A stretch of 59,983 nt of DNA from the NCBI GenBank assembly GCA_937901895.1, contig CALGTD010000026.1:1-59983 (forward strand), written 5' to 3'. Shown here piece by piece: positions 45,071 through 53,248 of this stretch. A program made the translations under genes and the position numbers. This stretch comes from an uncultured Spartobacteria bacterium (lineage in GTDB: Bacteria; Verrucomicrobiota; Verrucomicrobiia; Chthoniobacterales; JAATET01). Each line of letters starts with the position of its first letter. Within the stretch, counting starts at the first letter, position 1. The notes under the pieces were generated by a model. That model was not told the origin of the DNA. It saw only the letters and a program-made list of their open reading frames with translations, and ran no database searches.

Positions 45071-46378
45071 ATGTCAGCGATCGCGGAACAACCCCAGAAC
45101 TCGATATCCGTCTACGAGTCCATCCGTGAATCCCTACGCCGTCTTTATCTCAGTGACCCGCGCCCTTGGATTGTCGGTTTCAGTGGCGGGAAGGATTCGA
45201 CGATGGTCGCTTCTCTCATCTTCGAAGTTGTTGCGAGTATTCCCGAGAATCAGCGGATCAAACCAATCGCCGTCCTCAGCACCGACACGCGCGTCGAGAT
45301 TCCTGCGATTGTCGAGATGCTCGAACGCACGCTGTCACGGATGCAGCGCTTTGCGGCACAAGGGCATTTGAATGCCGAGGTGCATCTGCTTCGGCCATCG
45401 GCAGAAAACTCCTTTTGGGTAAACATCATCGGACGCGGGTATCCTCCACCGAACCGAACTTTCCGCTGGTGCACGCAGCGGATGAAAATTGATCCCGTAA
45501 GCGAGTGGATTCGACGTCGTGTGCAGGAGTGGGGGGATGCCATTCTTCATCTCGGAGCGCGGCGTTCGGAAAGTTCCACACGCGCACAGGCGATGGCTGG
45601 ACGTGAGGCGAAAGGAGGACTCCGCAGGCACATTGATCTTCCAAAGGTCTGGATTTCGAACCCCATCGAGTTTCTCACGACGGAGGAGGTATGGGCCTAT
45701 CTGCTCCAACGGAATCCGCCTTGGGGCGGGACCAACCGGGAACTTTATCAGCTCTACGCGAACGCTGCCGGAGGCGAATGCCCCATGGTCGTTGATCAGT
45801 CAACGCCAAGTTGTGGGAACAGTCGCTTTGGTTGCTGGACTTGCACGGTCGTCGAGCGCGACCGTGCGAGCGAAGGACTGCTTTCGAGCGGAGATGATCG
45901 CATGGAGGAACTTATCGCGTTCCGACAAACCCTCATCGACTATCGCGATCCGGCCAATGGCAAACGGGATGATCGACGGATGAATGGGGCAAAAGGTCCC
46001 GGGCCGTTGACCATGACCGCCCGGCGAGAGCTGCTTCACAAACTGCTGAAGTTGCAGGAGCAAACCGCCATAAAGTTAATTAGCGAAGAAGAGCTTTTCT
46101 TGATTCAAAAATTCTGGAATAGTGCGCGCAACCCCGACGATGGAGGAGGCGTAGCTCGCATCGTCACCCGACAACGCGGCATCCACATGAGCGATCTCAA
46201 AGAGGTCAACCGATTGAGGGAACTTCAGGAACAAGTTGCTTCCGAGAAGGGCCTATCTGCCGACACTCTCCGTCGAATGCTTGCCAAAGTAGAAGAATAT
46301 AGCGAGAGCCATCGCGCTGTCCGATTGCCGGACGATTTGGTGAAAATCCTCAAAGACGACGCTGAGACCGCGGCTTAA
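45071..46378 (+). CDS. dndC: DNA phosphorothioation protein DndC (PAPS-reductase-like)
   Basis: A 435-residue ATP-pyrophosphatase of the PAPS reductase superfamily. P-loop FSGGKDS at residues 37-43, ISTDT-like LSTDTRVEIP, and SFWVNIIGRGYPPPNRTFRWCTQRMK are DndC hallmarks. The cysteines in RWCTQR, GECPMVVD, TPSCG and FGCWTCTV would ligate a 4Fe-4S cluster. DndC activates DNA with ATP so that sulfur can replace a non-bridging backbone oxygen. It is first in the island operon, three bases before dndD, with no strong Shine-Dalgarno visible. The frame is open far upstream, but only from this ATG does it match the family. Confidence 0.93.
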   Translation: MSAIAEQPQNSISVYESIRESLRRLYLSDPRPWIVGFSGGKDSTMVASLIFEVVASIPENQRIKPIAVLSTDTRVEIPAIVEMLERTLSRMQRFAAQGHLNAEVHLLRPSAENSFWVNIIGRGYPPPNRTFRWCTQRMKIDPVSEWIRRRVQEWGDAILHLGARRSESSTRAQAMAGREAKGGLRRHIDLPKVWISNPIEFLTTEEVWAYLLQRNPPWGGTNRELYQLYANAAGGECPMVVDQSTPSCGNSRFGCWTCTVVERDRASEGLLSSGDDRMEELIAFRQTLIDYRDPANGKRDDRRMNGAKGPGPLTMTARRELLHKLLKLQEQTAIKLISEEELFLIQKFWNSARNPDDGGGVARIVTRQRGIHMSDLKEVNRLRELQEQVASEKGLSADTLRRMLAKVEEYSESHRAVRLPDDLVKILKDDAETAA

Positions 46379-46381
46379 GTC

Positions 46382-48448
46382 ATGGCAGAAGTATTTATTG
46401 AAAGCCTGACAGTCGAAAACTTTGGTCCGTATTACGGGACACACTCTTTGAGTTTTGACTGTAGCGATGAGCGCTGCGGGATTCTTATCGGCGGCAAAAA
46501 TGGCGCAGGTAAGACACACCTCCTCCGCGCCCTGTATCTGGCGGTAGTCGGTGAAGCTGGAGTGGGGGACTTGAAGCGGGTGGAGCAAGGTTCAGACGCG
46601 ACGAGATTTGCATTTGATCGGTCACTCAACCGGCGCGCCCTTTCCGAGGGTAAAGACACAGTCCGCCTCTCCGTAAATCTCCTCCAGCGCGATACGCAAA
46701 GCGGAGCTAGTCGAAAGGCGGAAATTACCCGCGAGATTCGTTTCCGTCCCAACTCAGCGCCCGTGTGGACATCCTACGCCACACGATCCGAGGGAAACGG
46801 GGTGATAACCGACGAGTTTGTCATTCACAAGCTGCGGGATGCGTTTCTCCCACGTCATCTCGCACGATTTTTTTTCTTCGATGCGGAGCGAGGGCAAAGC
46901 CTTAATCTTGGTCAACAGGACATTGTTGAAGGGATTACCCGCATCTTGGGTCTATGGTCCTACTACGAGCTTGAAGCGGATCTGCGTCAACTCATCAATA
47001 GTAAGATTCCGAAAGTCTTCAATTCCTCGATGGCGTCCGAGGCAGAACGCCGCCTTGCGGACATCAACTCCGAGATCATCAAGATTGAGGGGCACCTTGG
47101 CGCGGACCGGAGAGCTCTTGGTGAAGTCGAACTTGCTCTAAGCGAAAAGGAATCCGAGCTGGCCGAGGTTGAAGATGAACTCAAGGCGTTGGGAGCTGTT
47201 GATCCGGAGGTTCTGTCCGACTTTACGCAACGTAAGGCCGAAGCCTCAGCGGCCCGCGGAAAGATTGAGGAGCGGTTAACGGAAGCGTGGGAATACGCGA
47301 TTCCTCTCGGCCTGCTCGGGAATCTCCGGATTGAACTCGCTGGGGAACTCGTCAGAGAGGAAAAACGACGAGACTGGGAAGGAAGCCGCGCTGCCGTGCA
47401 GCCGAAGATTCCCCAGATCAAGGCCGACGTTTTCGACGGTGTCGAACCGGAGTTCGCCCTTGCTCCGGACCTGCACGCCTTCTACTCCGATCGACTGGAG
47501 CGAGCGTTAAGATCCCTGTTCAATCCACCCCCCGAGGGCATGGCCGAGAAAATCTATCTCGTCGAGCGCAACGACATCAGTGCCCAAGTCCGGGATCGCT
47601 TAACCCGGCATTCCGGTTCCCTCGCCGAGCTTGCCGATCTTTGCACGGAAGCGGAGCGTCTCGATGCGGAACTCCGCGAGCTGGACCAAAAGATTCGGTC
47701 TCTTCAGCAAAACGCTTCCGCACTTTCGCGAGGCGGCGAACTCCATCAGCGCCGCGGCGGACTCAATTCTGAAATCTCTTCTCTTACTCAGCGCAAAGCG
47801 GAGCTTCTCGCGAATATCGAGCAGCACGAAGGCCGGTTGGCGGAACTTCGTCGTGAGGAAACCAACCAACGTGCCCTTTTCGATAAAGCGTCAGAGGGTC
47901 AGGGGTTGATCAGTCGCGCGCATCGCTATCGCGAAGCCGTCGCGGAGATTCGCAACCGCGCTGCAGTCCAACTCCGGGATCGGATTTCCGAGCACGTCGG
48001 AGAGCTGTGGGTCCAAATCGCGGACCGTGGCGAGGAGTTTGTGGGAATGGAATTCGACTCTCACTGGAATTGTTTCCTCAAGAAGCACGACAATTCCAAG
48101 GTTTCATGGGAGGAAACGAATACATCAGCGGGCCAGCGGCAGGTTCGCATGCTCGCATTCTACGAAGCATTGCGCCGGCTTGCGCGTCTGGTTCCTCCCT
48201 TGGTCGTCGATACTCCGCTCGCGCGCCTCGACAAAGCCGTGCGAGCCAATGTTCTCGATCATCTCTATTTGAGCGGACATCAATCGATCATTCTGAGCAC
48301 GGATTCCGAAATCGATGCCGACAGCATTGCCTTCGACTCGATCGAGAGTCGCATTGCTCGAGTCTATACGCTGCACCCGGAGGGGAATCCGAGCAGTCAG
48401 GACTATCAAGTTAGGATCTCTGAGGACTATTTCGGCAGAACAGTTTAA
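46382..48448 (+). CDS. dndD: DNA phosphorothioation ATPase DndD (SMC/Rad50-like)
   Basis: A 688-residue SMC-like ATPase. ESLTVENFGPYYGTHSLSF leads to Walker A GGKNGAGKTH (about residues 37-46). The Q-loop region is FFFFDAERGQSLN, two long coiled coils flank a central hinge (about 210-290 and 410-520), the ABC signature is TSAGQRQV, and Walker B is LVVDTPLARLD followed by SIILSTDSEID. Length and layout match DndD, which powers or regulates DNA nicking or opening during phosphorothioation. It sits between dndC and the dndE fusion with 2-3 base gaps, so the genes are tightly coupled. Confidence 0.93.
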   Translation: MAEVFIESLTVENFGPYYGTHSLSFDCSDERCGILIGGKNGAGKTHLLRALYLAVVGEAGVGDLKRVEQGSDATRFAFDRSLNRRALSEGKDTVRLSVNLLQRDTQSGASRKAEITREIRFRPNSAPVWTSYATRSEGNGVITDEFVIHKLRDAFLPRHLARFFFFDAERGQSLNLGQQDIVEGITRILGLWSYYELEADLRQLINSKIPKVFNSSMASEAERRLADINSEIIKIEGHLGADRRALGEVELALSEKESELAEVEDELKALGAVDPEVLSDFTQRKAEASAARGKIEERLTEAWEYAIPLGLLGNLRIELAGELVREEKRRDWEGSRAAVQPKIPQIKADVFDGVEPEFALAPDLHAFYSDRLERALRSLFNPPPEGMAEKIYLVERNDISAQVRDRLTRHSGSLAELADLCTEAERLDAELRELDQKIRSLQQNASALSRGGELHQRRGGLNSEISSLTQRKAELLANIEQHEGRLAELRREETNQRALFDKASEGQGLISRAHRYREAVAEIRNRAAVQLRDRISEHVGELWVQIADRGEEFVGMEFDSHWNCFLKKHDNSKVSWEETNTSAGQRQVRMLAFYEALRRLARLVPPLVVDTPLARLDKAVRANVLDHLYLSGHQSIILSTDSEIDADSIAFDSIESRIARVYTLHPEGNPSSQDYQVRISEDYFGRTV

Positions 48449-48450
48449 CG

Positions 48451-49935
48451 ATGAAATTCAGACCCAGTGCATCAGCCGAAGAGTTCATCGAGAATGTCCA
48501 CACTCGTGTGCGCGCACGGAACAAGGCCGTCCTTGGCCGTTCCGCCTTGATGCTCGCCCTACGCGAGGGGGTTCCGGCCAATTTCAAGCTCGGTGACGCT
48601 CAGGGAAAGGACCTCGACGACGATACCGTGATTGGCGACGAACTTCGCGACGTCATCCGCACCGCACTGAACTACCGCGCTGGACGCACGCTCGACGAGG
48701 CCGGTTACCGGCAGGAGTTCCGTAGACATTTTGAGTTTGGCTGCTTCCGCCTGAAACAAATCTGGGAAGACAGCGGAAACGACCAGGCCCGTTTCATTAC
48801 GGAATTGCTCAAGGCCGCCAATTCAGGCGCCGATTCCAGGGGGGGCGATAGGGGTGCCGCTAGCCCTCTCAAAATAGTCGATCATCCCGTTTCCTTGAAA
48901 CTTCTCACTGAGGCGGAGCCCTGGACGATCAATAAAGCCGGGGCGAATGGACTTCTCGTAATCTCCGGTCAACCTGGCAGCGGGAAAAGCCAGCTCGCTC
49001 TCGATCTTCTTGCCCAGTTGGCGCGACAAGGTGTCCGATTTCTTTTTTTCGATCTCAAGGGCGAACTCGAACCCGCGGACGCGAACGACAAGGAAAAGGC
49101 GGAGAATCGCAAACGCTTCTTCGATCTCACCCGCGCCCAATACATCCGCCTTGTCGAAGGTGGCGGCCGCCTTCCGGTAAATCCGCTCTATCTAGGCAAT
49201 ACATCTTCTGAGACCGCAAACATTGCAGCCCGTATCGCCTCGTTGATCCGTAGCTTCGGCCCGCAAATGGGGCCCAACCAGGAGGATGAGATTCGACAGG
49301 CTTATACTGCGCTCACCGCGCCGGACTTTCCTGCATTGGTCGCCCAACTCCAAGCCAATGGTGTTACGGGAGTTCCAACCTCGATCCTAAGTAAAATCGT
49401 CGATCTGGGGATTTTCTCGAATGCGGCGGATGCACAGCCCTTCGAAGAATGGATCAGCCGCTCGACGATCGTCGATTTCAAGCCACTCGACAACGATACT
49501 CGGGCTTTGGTCGTTGCCTTTATTCTCAATTTCTTCATTGAACGCCTGAATAAGAATCTCTCAGTGCGTAACGGCGTCCAGCCTCTTCAAATGGTTCTTT
49601 TCGTGGACGAAGCGCACAACATTCTCCCGAAGGACGGCAAGGCAAGGCTTCTTGAAAAGTTGGCTCGAGAAGGCCGCAGTTGGGGCTTCCCTCTTTGGTT
49701 GGCAAGCCAGGATGCAGACAAGTTCGTGACAACTGGCGTAGACTTTGCGGAACTAGCTACCGCCGGAATTCACTTTTCTCCTCATACGCTTACCCCGCGT
49801 GATCAAAAACAGATTCTCGGAGGAATGATTCTTAAGCCTCTTGAAAAAGGTGAAGCTGCGCTCCGAATTGAAAAACTTGTAGTGGGCATGTCGCGGCAAT
49901 TTTGGAAGGATAAAGGAAACCCTGATGCAAACTAA
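48451..49935 (+). CDS. DndE domain fused to a HerA/FtsK-like ATPase
   Basis: A 494-residue two-part protein. Residues 1-125 (SAEEFIENVHTRVRARNKAVLGRSALMLALREGVPANFKL…DDTVIGDELRDVIRTALNYR) match DndE, normally a free protein of about 110-130 residues that binds nicked DNA. After a Gly/Ser-rich linker, residues 150-494 form a P-loop ATPase with Walker A GQPGSGKSQ (about 171-179), Walker B MVLFVDEAHNI, and a later LWLASQDADKF, resembling HerA/FtsK-type DNA pumps. The fusion implies that DNA binding and ATP-driven movement are one step here. Its last 11 bases overlap the next gene. DndE identity is good but not certain, as the domain is small and variable. Confidence 0.78.
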   Translation: MKFRPSASAEEFIENVHTRVRARNKAVLGRSALMLALREGVPANFKLGDAQGKDLDDDTVIGDELRDVIRTALNYRAGRTLDEAGYRQEFRRHFEFGCFRLKQIWEDSGNDQARFITELLKAANSGADSRGGDRGAASPLKIVDHPVSLKLLTEAEPWTINKAGANGLLVISGQPGSGKSQLALDLLAQLARQGVRFLFFDLKGELEPADANDKEKAENRKRFFDLTRAQYIRLVEGGGRLPVNPLYLGNTSSETANIAARIASLIRSFGPQMGPNQEDEIRQAYTALTAPDFPALVAQLQANGVTGVPTSILSKIVDLGIFSNAADAQPFEEWISRSTIVDFKPLDNDTRALVVAFILNFFIERLNKNLSVRNGVQPLQMVLFVDEAHNILPKDGKARLLEKLAREGRSWGFPLWLASQDADKFVTTGVDFAELATAGIHFSPHTLTPRDQKQILGGMILKPLEKGEAALRIEKLVVGMSRQFWKDKGNPDAN

Positions 49936-50656
49936 AATGGCCGTAGCTTCATGGCCACTTCCATATGTCGAGTGGACGGGGATTGCTATCGTGGTCGCCG
50001 TAGGCCTAATTTTGCTTCTTTTTGACTGGCGACTACGATCGATTGTTAAACGAACCACGACATCGGCTGCCCCCACTGATGATTCAAAAACACTGAAACG
50101 ATCAAGTGAAATGCCTTTCCGGTATTTAGGTGCAGCTGTTCTAATTCTTACGCTGTTTCTCATTGCTATCATCTTGCCTGATGTGTTGCGTTACTGTAAA
50201 TCATCTCCTCCCGATAATCCTATTATTATAGTCCCGACTATAGGGGCGCCGCTGCCGTCAACGGTGACGAGCCCTACTGCTGCGACGGCTCAACTCTTTG
50301 AAAGTTACGCGCGCCTTATAACGCTTTTTTTGGGCTTGGCATCAGTGCTGGCAGTGTTCTTTGGATATTTCGTTCGCAAAAGTATACGGGAAACTGAGGA
50401 GGATGTGGATAATCGCTTAGAACGAAGTTTGAAGCTGTGGGAAAAAGAGAAAACAAGCTTGCTGGATCAATACAAAGCCGACTGCGAGAAATTGGAAAAA
50501 AAGATTGGGGAGGCGGAAGCGCTTGAAAAAGGGACGCGAAAATTAATGAACGAATTGACAGATGCGCTGCAAACGAGCAGGCAGACTCCCGGTCTGGCGA
50601 ATACGACGGTAGCAGATGCTGCCTCTGCCGTGGATGCTCAGCTTGAGGATATGTGA
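49925..50656 (+). CDS. unknown three-TM coiled-coil membrane protein within the dnd operon
   Basis: A 243-residue protein I do not recognise. Three hydrophobic helices (about residues 17-34, 67-86 and 131-150) are followed by a charged, probably coiled-coil stretch (about 155-215: ETEEDVDNRLERSLKLWEKEKTSLLDQYKADCEKLEKK) and a short polar tail. A Pro/Thr-rich loop separates helices 2 and 3. Its start lies inside the dndE-ATPase gene and its stop (TGATG) abuts the DGQHR gene, so it is an integral operon member. Codon use is clearly more AT-rich than upstream genes. It might anchor the machinery to the membrane or act as a pore-type effector; both are guesses. Confidence 0.75.
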   Translation: MQTKMAVASWPLPYVEWTGIAIVVAVGLILLLFDWRLRSIVKRTTTSAAPTDDSKTLKRSSEMPFRYLGAAVLILTLFLIAIILPDVLRYCKSSPPDNPIIIVPTIGAPLPSTVTSPTAATAQLFESYARLITLFLGLASVLAVFFGYFVRKSIRETEEDVDNRLERSLKLWEKEKTSLLDQYKADCEKLEKKIGEAEALEKGTRKLMNELTDALQTSRQTPGLANTTVADAASAVDAQLEDM

Positions 50657-51960
50657 TGAGTTCCCAGGGCATCCAATCGCTCACAATCGCACCGGCGCTC
50701 CGGGTTGCACAAAGGGACGTTACCTTCTACCTCGCATCGATCAAGACTTCCGATCTTTTTAAGCTCTGCTCCGGATTGCGACAGGATTCTTTTCGTGATC
50801 GCCTAATTGAAGATGAAGATGAACTGTCCGGGGGCACACCTGATGAAACGGCGAAACACTTCGTGGCAGCTGTCAGCACCTCGGCAATAGCCGCCGATGT
50901 CACCAAGGTAGAATCTGACCCATATAGCGAAGACGAACCTTTTCAGCGGTTAGTTGAGGAGACTCGCGTGCGTAAGATAGCAGGGTATCTGGCGGAGGAT
51001 TTTTCACTTATTCCTAATTCGATTATTCTAGCCTTACGCGACTCCGCGACATGCGTAATAGGATCAGGGCTGGCACCAACCTTGACTCTGGAATGGAGCG
51101 AAGAGTTTCCAACAAATATAATTGACGGTCAGCATCGTGTGGAAGCGTTGAAATTGTTTTTCGCAAACGATGAAGCTAACGCTGATACCTTCTTCGTGCC
51201 AGTATGTTTACTGGTTGATTTGCCATTTTACGTGCAGGCTGAAATGTTCGCGGTCATTAACGGACGGCAAAAGCAAGTCAGTCGATCTAGAATTTACGAT
51301 CTCTTGGGTTACATGCCGATCAAAGACCCCGAAACCAGAGCGCGGGCCTATCAAGGTGAAATGGCAATACACCGATTCTGCCATCACGTAGTTCGAGTGC
51401 TCAATACATCGAAGAGATCGCCATGGCACCAGCGCATTAAAATGCGGGGAAACGGTGACGGCGTGGTGACTCAGGCCGCGTTTGTAACTGATTTGGCAAA
51501 TTTGGTCGCTCCCCGAAAGGACAGCCAAAGGATAAGACGATATCCTGTATTTTTTCGGTATTTCATCGAGGGAGATCTAGTTGGACTATCTAAAGTATGC
51601 GTCACATACTTTATTGGTGTTTCAAGCGCTTGGCCAAGCGTCTGGTCGACTGAAGGTAGCCTCAGTTCGTCGCTTTTTGGCAAAACCAATGGAATTGCCG
51701 TTATGTTTCTCATTTTACACGACCTTATCCTACTGGCTGGTGGGCCGGAGTTGTTGACAATTCAATTCGTGAAAGACGCGTGGAATAAAGCCCCTGCGAA
51801 TCGTATCAGTAATCCACCTAAAGGGGGAAGTCGGGGCTATCAAGCTGACTGGTATCGAGAATTGATGAGTGCGATGATTGGGGAGGATTTTGCTCAACAA
51901 GTTAAAAGTGCAGGAGAGAAATTGCGACCCAGCTTTCGAGAAATAAAAGCCCTTTATTAA
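50656..51960 (+). CDS. DGQHR-domain protein (DndB-like)
   Basis: A 434-residue protein with the motif NIIDGQHRVEALKLFF (DGQHR beginning at residue 157) preceded by LTLEWSEEFP and followed by AEMFAVINGRQKQVSRSRIYDLLGY. This is the DGQHR family that includes DndB, the transcriptional regulator of dnd operons in some hosts, and DNA-modification-linked relatives. Context and the DGQHR(V)EA…N..Q..V arrangement favour a DndB-like role; sequence outside the core is divergent. DndB typically lies upstream of dndC; here it lies downstream. ATG 50656 is preferred to the GTG one codon earlier, with GAGGAT upstream. Confidence 0.8.
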   Translation: MSSQGIQSLTIAPALRVAQRDVTFYLASIKTSDLFKLCSGLRQDSFRDRLIEDEDELSGGTPDETAKHFVAAVSTSAIAADVTKVESDPYSEDEPFQRLVEETRVRKIAGYLAEDFSLIPNSIILALRDSATCVIGSGLAPTLTLEWSEEFPTNIIDGQHRVEALKLFFANDEANADTFFVPVCLLVDLPFYVQAEMFAVINGRQKQVSRSRIYDLLGYMPIKDPETRARAYQGEMAIHRFCHHVVRVLNTSKRSPWHQRIKMRGNGDGVVTQAAFVTDLANLVAPRKDSQRIRRYPVFFRYFIEGDLVGLSKVCVTYFIGVSSAWPSVWSTEGSLSSSLFGKTNGIAVMFLILHDLILLAGGPELLTIQFVKDAWNKAPANRISNPPKGGSRGYQADWYRELMSAMIGEDFAQQVKSAGEKLRPSFREIKALY

Positions 51961-51998
51961 AGGAGAAGTAAAGGCATTTTCTGATATACATTTTCGTC

Positions 51999-53102
51999 AT
52001 GAAATTTACTGTAGCGGACGCGGCGCTTGAGGCGATGAGGATTCGTGGTGAACCACTGACAGCGCGCCAGACGCTACAGACCATTCTTGAGAACCGCTTG
52101 TATTCCTTTGGGGCAGCTAAGCCTGTAGATGTTGTTCGTCATGAGTTAAAGAGGCTATGTGGCCCGACAAAAGGAGATGTCGAACCGCCGCTTGAAGAAT
52201 ATTCCGGTAAGAGGTATTTTATACGGAATTTCATAGAAAATCAATTTAGAGATAGCCCTGCTAAGGTAAGGCAACTCCAGCTTGAGCAATTTGGGGGAGC
52301 GAAAACTGAGAAACGGCAGACCATTATTCGCGCAATCAGGCATGTAATGGCGGTGCGGGGTCGCGCCATGACTATAGAAGAGGTGTATTCCGCCATTCTT
52401 CGAGATAATCTTTACCAGTTTAAGGCTCACGAGCCTATCCATGTCGTGCGCAGTCAGATACGCCGTCATTCATTAGGACTCGATTTTCCCAGCGCGTCTG
52501 AGACTAAGCATTTTGAGTTGACGCGTCGTGGCAGATACCGGCTTTTGGAAAATACCATTACTCAGAAATCCAAGCTGGGTAATGTTGGAATAGCGATACG
52601 GGATGCGATACCCGTCTCGCCGGAGCGGTCGAATGTAAAAGAAGCATTTGCATTACGCACAGAGGTATTCGTAAGCTACTCTCATCGCGACAAGAAGTGG
52701 ATGGAAAGGCTTCAAATTCACTTGGCGCCACTCGAGCGACAAAAATTGGTTACGAGGTGGGATGATACTAAAATAAAAGCAGGTGGAAAGTGGAGAAAGG
52801 AAATCGCAGCTGCATTGAATCGCGCGAGCATTGCGGTCTTGCTTGTAAGTGCGGATTTTCTCGCTTCAAAATTTATTGTCGAAAACGAATTGCCGCCGCT
52901 TCTAAAGGCAGTTAATACGAAAGGGATTCGTATTCTTCCAGTGATCGTAAGCCCATGCCGCTTTGAAAAATCGGATATCGCTGAATTTCAGGCACTGAAC
53001 CCACCTGAAAAGCCTCTAAACTCTCTCCAGAAGGCTGGCTACGAACGGATCTTTGTCCAAATAGCAGACGCGGTTGAATCGGCGATATACGGTGACTGTT
53101 GA
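51999..53102 (+). CDS. HARE-HARE-TIR protein, candidate effector of the phosphorothioation island
   Basis: A 367-residue protein with three modules. Residues 3-75 and 107-182 are two copies of a winged-helix unit of HARE-HTH type (AALEAMRIRGEPLTARQTL…VRHELKRL; AIRHVMAVRGRAMTIEEVY…VRSQIRRH), an internal duplication. From about residue 222 a TIR domain begins with VFVSYSHRDKKWMERL and continues RWDDTKIKAGGKWRKEI and VLLVSADFLASKFIVENELPPLLK; the glutamate of the catalytic EL position is E297. HARE-HTH domains have been proposed to read modified DNA; bacterial TIR domains often cleave NAD+. The combination next to dnd genes suggests a DNA-sensing abortive-infection effector (inference). Low GC, start 38 bases after the DGQHR stop. 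Confidence 0.82.
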   Translation: MKFTVADAALEAMRIRGEPLTARQTLQTILENRLYSFGAAKPVDVVRHELKRLCGPTKGDVEPPLEEYSGKRYFIRNFIENQFRDSPAKVRQLQLEQFGGAKTEKRQTIIRAIRHVMAVRGRAMTIEEVYSAILRDNLYQFKAHEPIHVVRSQIRRHSLGLDFPSASETKHFELTRRGRYRLLENTITQKSKLGNVGIAIRDAIPVSPERSNVKEAFALRTEVFVSYSHRDKKWMERLQIHLAPLERQKLVTRWDDTKIKAGGKWRKEIAAALNRASIAVLLVSADFLASKFIVENELPPLLKAVNTKGIRILPVIVSPCRFEKSDIAEFQALNPPEKPLNSLQKAGYERIFVQIADAVESAIYGDC

Positions 53103-53248
53103 ACTGACGTGGCAGAGTAGGAAATTTGCCTGTAGAAGTCTTGTGTAACGTCGTCTGGGCCAGCATCCAGCGGCCGACCGTCCTTCAGGCTTAACCCGAC
53201 ATCGCGGGCGGCGCCAGCCGCACGGTCAAAAATGTGAGTAGGGGAGGT

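Noticed and set aside
45071..49935. SspABCD-type (single-strand) phosphorothioation
   Set aside because: The second gene is an SMC-like DndD with coiled coils, and a DndE-like domain is present, which fits the Dnd rather than the Ssp type.
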